45,263 bases of DNA, taken from positions 1 to 45,263 of the forward strand of contig CANRIU010000013.1 of the NCBI GenBank assembly GCA_947630755.1, given 5' to 3'. This DNA is from an uncultured Oscillospiraceae bacterium (GTDB taxonomy: Bacteria; Bacillota; Clostridia; Oscillospirales; Oscillospiraceae). The notes below the pieces were generated by a model, which saw only the letters and a list, made by a program, of their open reading frames with translations, did no database searches and was not told the DNA's origin. Shown in pieces: positions 43,547-45,263 of the stretch. Position numbers and translations under genes: made by a program. Positions within the stretch are counted from its first letter, which is position 1, and the number at the start of each line of letters is the position of its first letter.

Positions 43547-43812
43547 AGTCGAACCCACGTCGCTCCATGCGGGCCCTTTTCGGCGCTTTTCACCTTGTCG
43601 TCGTCGCCTTGCGTCAGCAAGGCTTCCTCCGACCCGGCGAAAATCACTCGAAAATTGCGACCCGTGGAGTGCTAAGCAGTTTCTGGCGAGCGGATTTGTG
43701 TCCGGGCGAGTAAAAGCCCACAGGGAATACTTTCGTATTTCCAAGGGCTTTGCCGAAGTCCGGGCGCAAATCAGCCGTCAGAAACCGACGTGTGTTCGAC
43801 TCCCGTCACCTT
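43536..43812 (-). other. 277-bp structured inverted-repeat element, possible ncRNA or MITE with T-arm-like ends
   Basis: The two ends (43536-43562 and 43786-43812) are 27-base inverted repeats with one mismatch. They carry GGTTCGACTCCCGTCACC-like sequence resembling the T-arm and acceptor of a tRNA or tmRNA. Inside the outer stem two further arms can be drawn, giving a three-way junction. One arm is CTCCA (43563-43567) with TGGAG (43665-43669), enclosing GCCTTG-cgtcag-CAAGGC. The other is GTTTCTG (43679-43685) with CAGAAAC (43779-43785), enclosing nested ATTTG/CAAAT, AAAGCCC/GGGCTTT and AATAC/GTATT. The stems abut without gaps. I see no tag-peptide ORF as in tmRNA and no standard tRNA fold. 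A leftward terminator follows, so it may be transcribed, alone or as the 3' end of the VWA mRNA. Confidence 0.6.
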
Positions 43813-43821
43813 ATTTAAAAA

Positions 43822-44466
43822 TCAATTTCCTCTCTTTTTAACGTCCTCTTCAATTCTGTCCTTCCAGTTTGCCCCGAGAGGCGCGTTGGAGCGGACGGCG
43901 GAAACGGCGTCGGAGATGACGGAGTAATTGAGCTTCGTGCCCTTGCTGTCGGACTTGTACCTCACGGCCCTGTCTGCGGCGATGCCGAAGCGCGCGGCCT
44001 CCTTTGCGGCGTCGATGTTCGCGCCGAGGAATATGAACTCCCAGCCCTTTGCCTTCTGCTCCTCGATGAGCTCCTTCACCATGTGGTAGTTGTAGCTCCT
44101 GCTGGCGTTCTCAAGGCCGTCTGTGGTGATGACGAACACGGTCTTTTCCGGCACGTCCTCGGGGCGGATGTACCTGTGGACGTTCCTTATGTGCTTTATT
44201 GCCCCGCCGATGGCGTCAAGCAGGGCTGTGCAGCCCCGGACGTAGTACTCCCTGTCCGTGAGCTTCGGCACGTCCTTCAGGGGCGTCCTGTCGTGGATGA
44301 CCTGGGAGTCGTTGTCGAAGAGTACGGTGGAGACCAGAGCCTCGCCGGGCTCCCGGCGCTGCTTTTCGATCATGGAGTTGAAGCCCCCGATGGTGTCGGA
44401 CTCCAGACCCCCCATGGAGCCGCTGCGGTCAAGGATAAATACCATTTCTGTGAGATTCGTCTTCAT
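43822..44466 (-). CDS. VWA-domain protein (TerY-like)
   Basis: This 214-residue protein is essentially one von Willebrand factor A domain. The metal-ion-dependent adhesion motif DRSGSMGG (Asp13, Ser15, Ser17) is intact, with the later Thr in RGCTALLDAIGGAI and Asp in ITTDGLEN completing the site. There is no signal peptide, so it should be cytoplasmic. Similar proteins occur near tellurite-resistance or stress loci and as solitary genes; no partner is visible here, so the function is unknown. The ATG has a strong AAAGGAGG site that lies inside a 15-bp inverted repeat. The stop codon is 10 bases from the structured repeat element. Confidence 0.9.
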   Translation of the reverse strand: MKTNLTEMVFILDRSGSMGGLESDTIGGFNSMIEKQRREPGEALVSTVLFDNDSQVIHDRTPLKDVPKLTDREYYVRGCTALLDAIGGAIKHIRNVHRYIRPEDVPEKTVFVITTDGLENASRSYNYHMVKELIEEQKAKGWEFIFLGANIDAAKEAARFGIAADRAVRYKSDSKGTKLNYSVISDAVSAVRSNAPLGANWKDRIEEDVKKRGN

Positions 44467-44475
44467 TATAAAAGA

Positions 44476-44520
44476 CCTCCTTTGTTTTTGATGGTGTTAT
44501 CATACCAAAAACAAAGGAGG
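44476..44520 (-). promoter_or_regulatory. 15-bp perfect inverted repeat containing the VWA ribosome-binding site
   Basis: CCTCCTTTGTTTTTG (44476-44490) and its exact complement (44506-44520) are separated by 15 bases. On the minus strand the proximal arm contains the AAAGGAGG that serves the VWA gene, and the distal arm is its perfect anti-sequence. If transcribed, the mRNA would hide its own ribosome-binding site. The loop contains TATGAT (44499-44504), which could be a -10 box; in that case the repeat is more likely an operator. Confidence 0.6.
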
Positions 44521-44604
44521 AAAAGGTCGCGCGCCAGGCGACAAATTTCTGAAGCCGGAGAACGCCAAAGTGTCTATGGCTCTTATGAAAGGCGCGTAAG
44601 AAAT

Positions 44605-44757
44605 TCACTGCTTATTTTTGGAAAAGAGATTTACAAGGGCGAGAGAACATCCCACCCATAAGACAATATATATGATTGCGTTTTGAAACAGATAGCCGAC
44701 GACAGCAGAAAACAGAAAACCGATAACTACACTCAAAAGTGTTTTAGGCCAGCTCAT
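44605..44757 (-). CDS. Small membrane protein, unknown
   Basis: This 50-residue protein is almost entirely two hydrophobic helices (LLSVVIGFLFSAVVGYLF and IIYIVLWVGCSLALVNLF) with a basic end SKNKQ. The ATG at 44757 is chosen because GGGGTGAT precedes it at good distance. It is AT-richer than the upstream genes. A holin-like or toxin-like role is possible but not supported by any motif. It adjoins a phage tape-measure-like fragment transcribed the other way. Confidence 0.55.
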   Translation of the reverse strand: MSWPKTLLSVVIGFLFSAVVGYLFQNAIIYIVLWVGCSLALVNLFSKNKQ

Positions 44758-44782
44758 TAAATCACCCCTTTTGCTGCCCGGC

Positions 44783-45154
44783 ATGTCCACAACTAGCACG
44801 GCGGTTTATATTGCATCTACTGGAAGAATGACACGGGCAACATTTGATTCAATGAATTTAGCATTGAATGGATTGCCTGAATCACAAACTGCCGCTACGA
44901 TGAGTTTGAGTGGGTCAGGTGCGGAACAGATTGCAAGTACGCTTAAATCGTCTCAATTTACTGCTGGACAAGTGGCCTCTGCGATGGCATTAATGCAATT
45001 TTCTGAAACCGCTGCTGTAAGTGCAATGAGCGCGGCTGGGTTTACAGACCGGGAAATTGCCGGAGCTACTGCCGGCTTGACGTTTGCCGCTGCACAAAGT
45101 TCCGCGACTGTGGCTGCTGGCGGGTTATCCGCCGCAATATCCGGATTAAGGTGA
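44783..45154 (+). pseudogene. Truncated phage tape-measure-like fragment
   Basis: About 124 residues of low-complexity Ala/Ser/Thr/Gly helix (QTAATMSLSGSGAEQIA, FTAGQVASAMALMQFSETAA, GFTDREIAGATAGLTFAAA). This repeated TAAQ/TAGQ style occurs in internal parts of phage tail tape-measure proteins. No ribosome-binding site precedes the ATG, the fragment is far shorter than any tape-measure protein, and its stop codon comes from the GGTGACGGGAG repeat that cuts it off. Base composition is lower in GC than the window average. Probably a prophage remnant; the family call is by sequence style and not certain. Confidence 0.45.
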
Positions 45155-45189
45155 CGGGAGTCGAACGCGGGTTTAACTCCCGTCACCTT
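45148..45189. repeat. 42-bp palindrome made of the ends of the structured element
   Basis: AAGGTGACGGGAGT (45148-45161) and ACTCCCGTCACCTT (45176-45189) are exact inverted copies with a 14-base centre. These arms and the first bases of the centre (CGAACGCG) match the outer ends of the element at 43536-43812, as if the two ends were joined with the middle lost. The last 74 bases of the window hold no recognisable feature. Confidence 0.75.
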
Positions 45190-45263
45190 TGCTAATGTGC
45201 GATAAAGAAGTAATAGAAGTGTAAAAAATTTTGCCGTTCCTATCCGGCACTTAGGGCTGTGTC

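Noticed and set aside
43436-43744. 102-residue minus-strand open frame across the structured element
   Set aside because: It overlaps the terminator and stem regions, lacks a ribosome-binding site and shows no family features.
43536-43812. tmRNA (ssrA) or tRNA gene
   Set aside because: The ends resemble a T-arm and acceptor, but there is no tag-peptide reading frame, no anticodon arm at the right distance, and both ends are the same sequence inverted. Kept as a structured element instead.

Overview
The window reads as one stretch of a GC-rich Clostridia chromosome. The best guess is a gut Oscillospiraceae-type anaerobe. This is inferred from the glycyl-radical (anaerobic) ribonucleotide reductase NrdD/NrdG, Gram-positive features (SLH-anchored surface proteins, PheS of the Gram-positive type, the ylxM-ffh-rpsP-khpA order) and a split PurH/PurO purine pathway. 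No rRNA, convincing tRNA or CRISPR array was found.

Layout. 1-3132: end of pheS and complete pheT. 3133-10880: a surface-protein locus with two convergent S-layer-homology (SLH) genes (3892-6390 + and 7937-10495 -). They share a perfect 479-bp inverted repeat covering the ribosome-binding site, signal peptide and first SLH motifs, while their tails differ strongly. Between them is a tyrosine recombinase with its own promoter, flanked by a second, shorter inverted pair of sites and by mirror-image terminators. Only the left gene has a near-consensus promoter, which drives a leader of about 400 nt. This has the layout of an invertible S-layer switch and is the most exciting feature of the window. 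10881-21853: de novo purine operon purE-purF-purM-purN-purO-AICAR formyltransferase-purD-purL, interrupted by two hairpin-rich repeats. PurF lacks the N-terminal catalytic cysteine, and the bifunctional PurH of most bacteria is replaced by two separate enzymes. 22124-24374: MATE exporter and a DUF975-type membrane protein. 24541-26802 (-): ylxM-ffh-rpsP-khpA, the SRP/ribosome operon. 26937-34106: a giant cyclic beta-1,2-glucan synthase-like protein. 34185-36995 (-): nrdD-nrdG with a candidate NrdR box upstream. 37282-37962 (-): sfsA. 38053-43172 (-): a response regulator/histidine kinase pair followed by an ABC transporter with a probable direct-repeat operator, resembling antimicrobial-peptide sensing and detoxification modules. 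43236-45263: accessory DNA with hairpin repeats, a 277-bp structured inverted-repeat element whose ends resemble a tRNA T-arm, a VWA protein, a small membrane protein and a truncated phage tape-measure-like fragment.

Most genes use GC-rich third positions. The two SLH genes use many T-ending codons (gct, gtt), as expected for very highly expressed proteins. The right-hand end (from about 44530) is visibly AT-richer, consistent with phage-derived DNA.

All assignments come from reading the sequence and recalling family motifs. No database search or folding software was used, and names of families are from memory.
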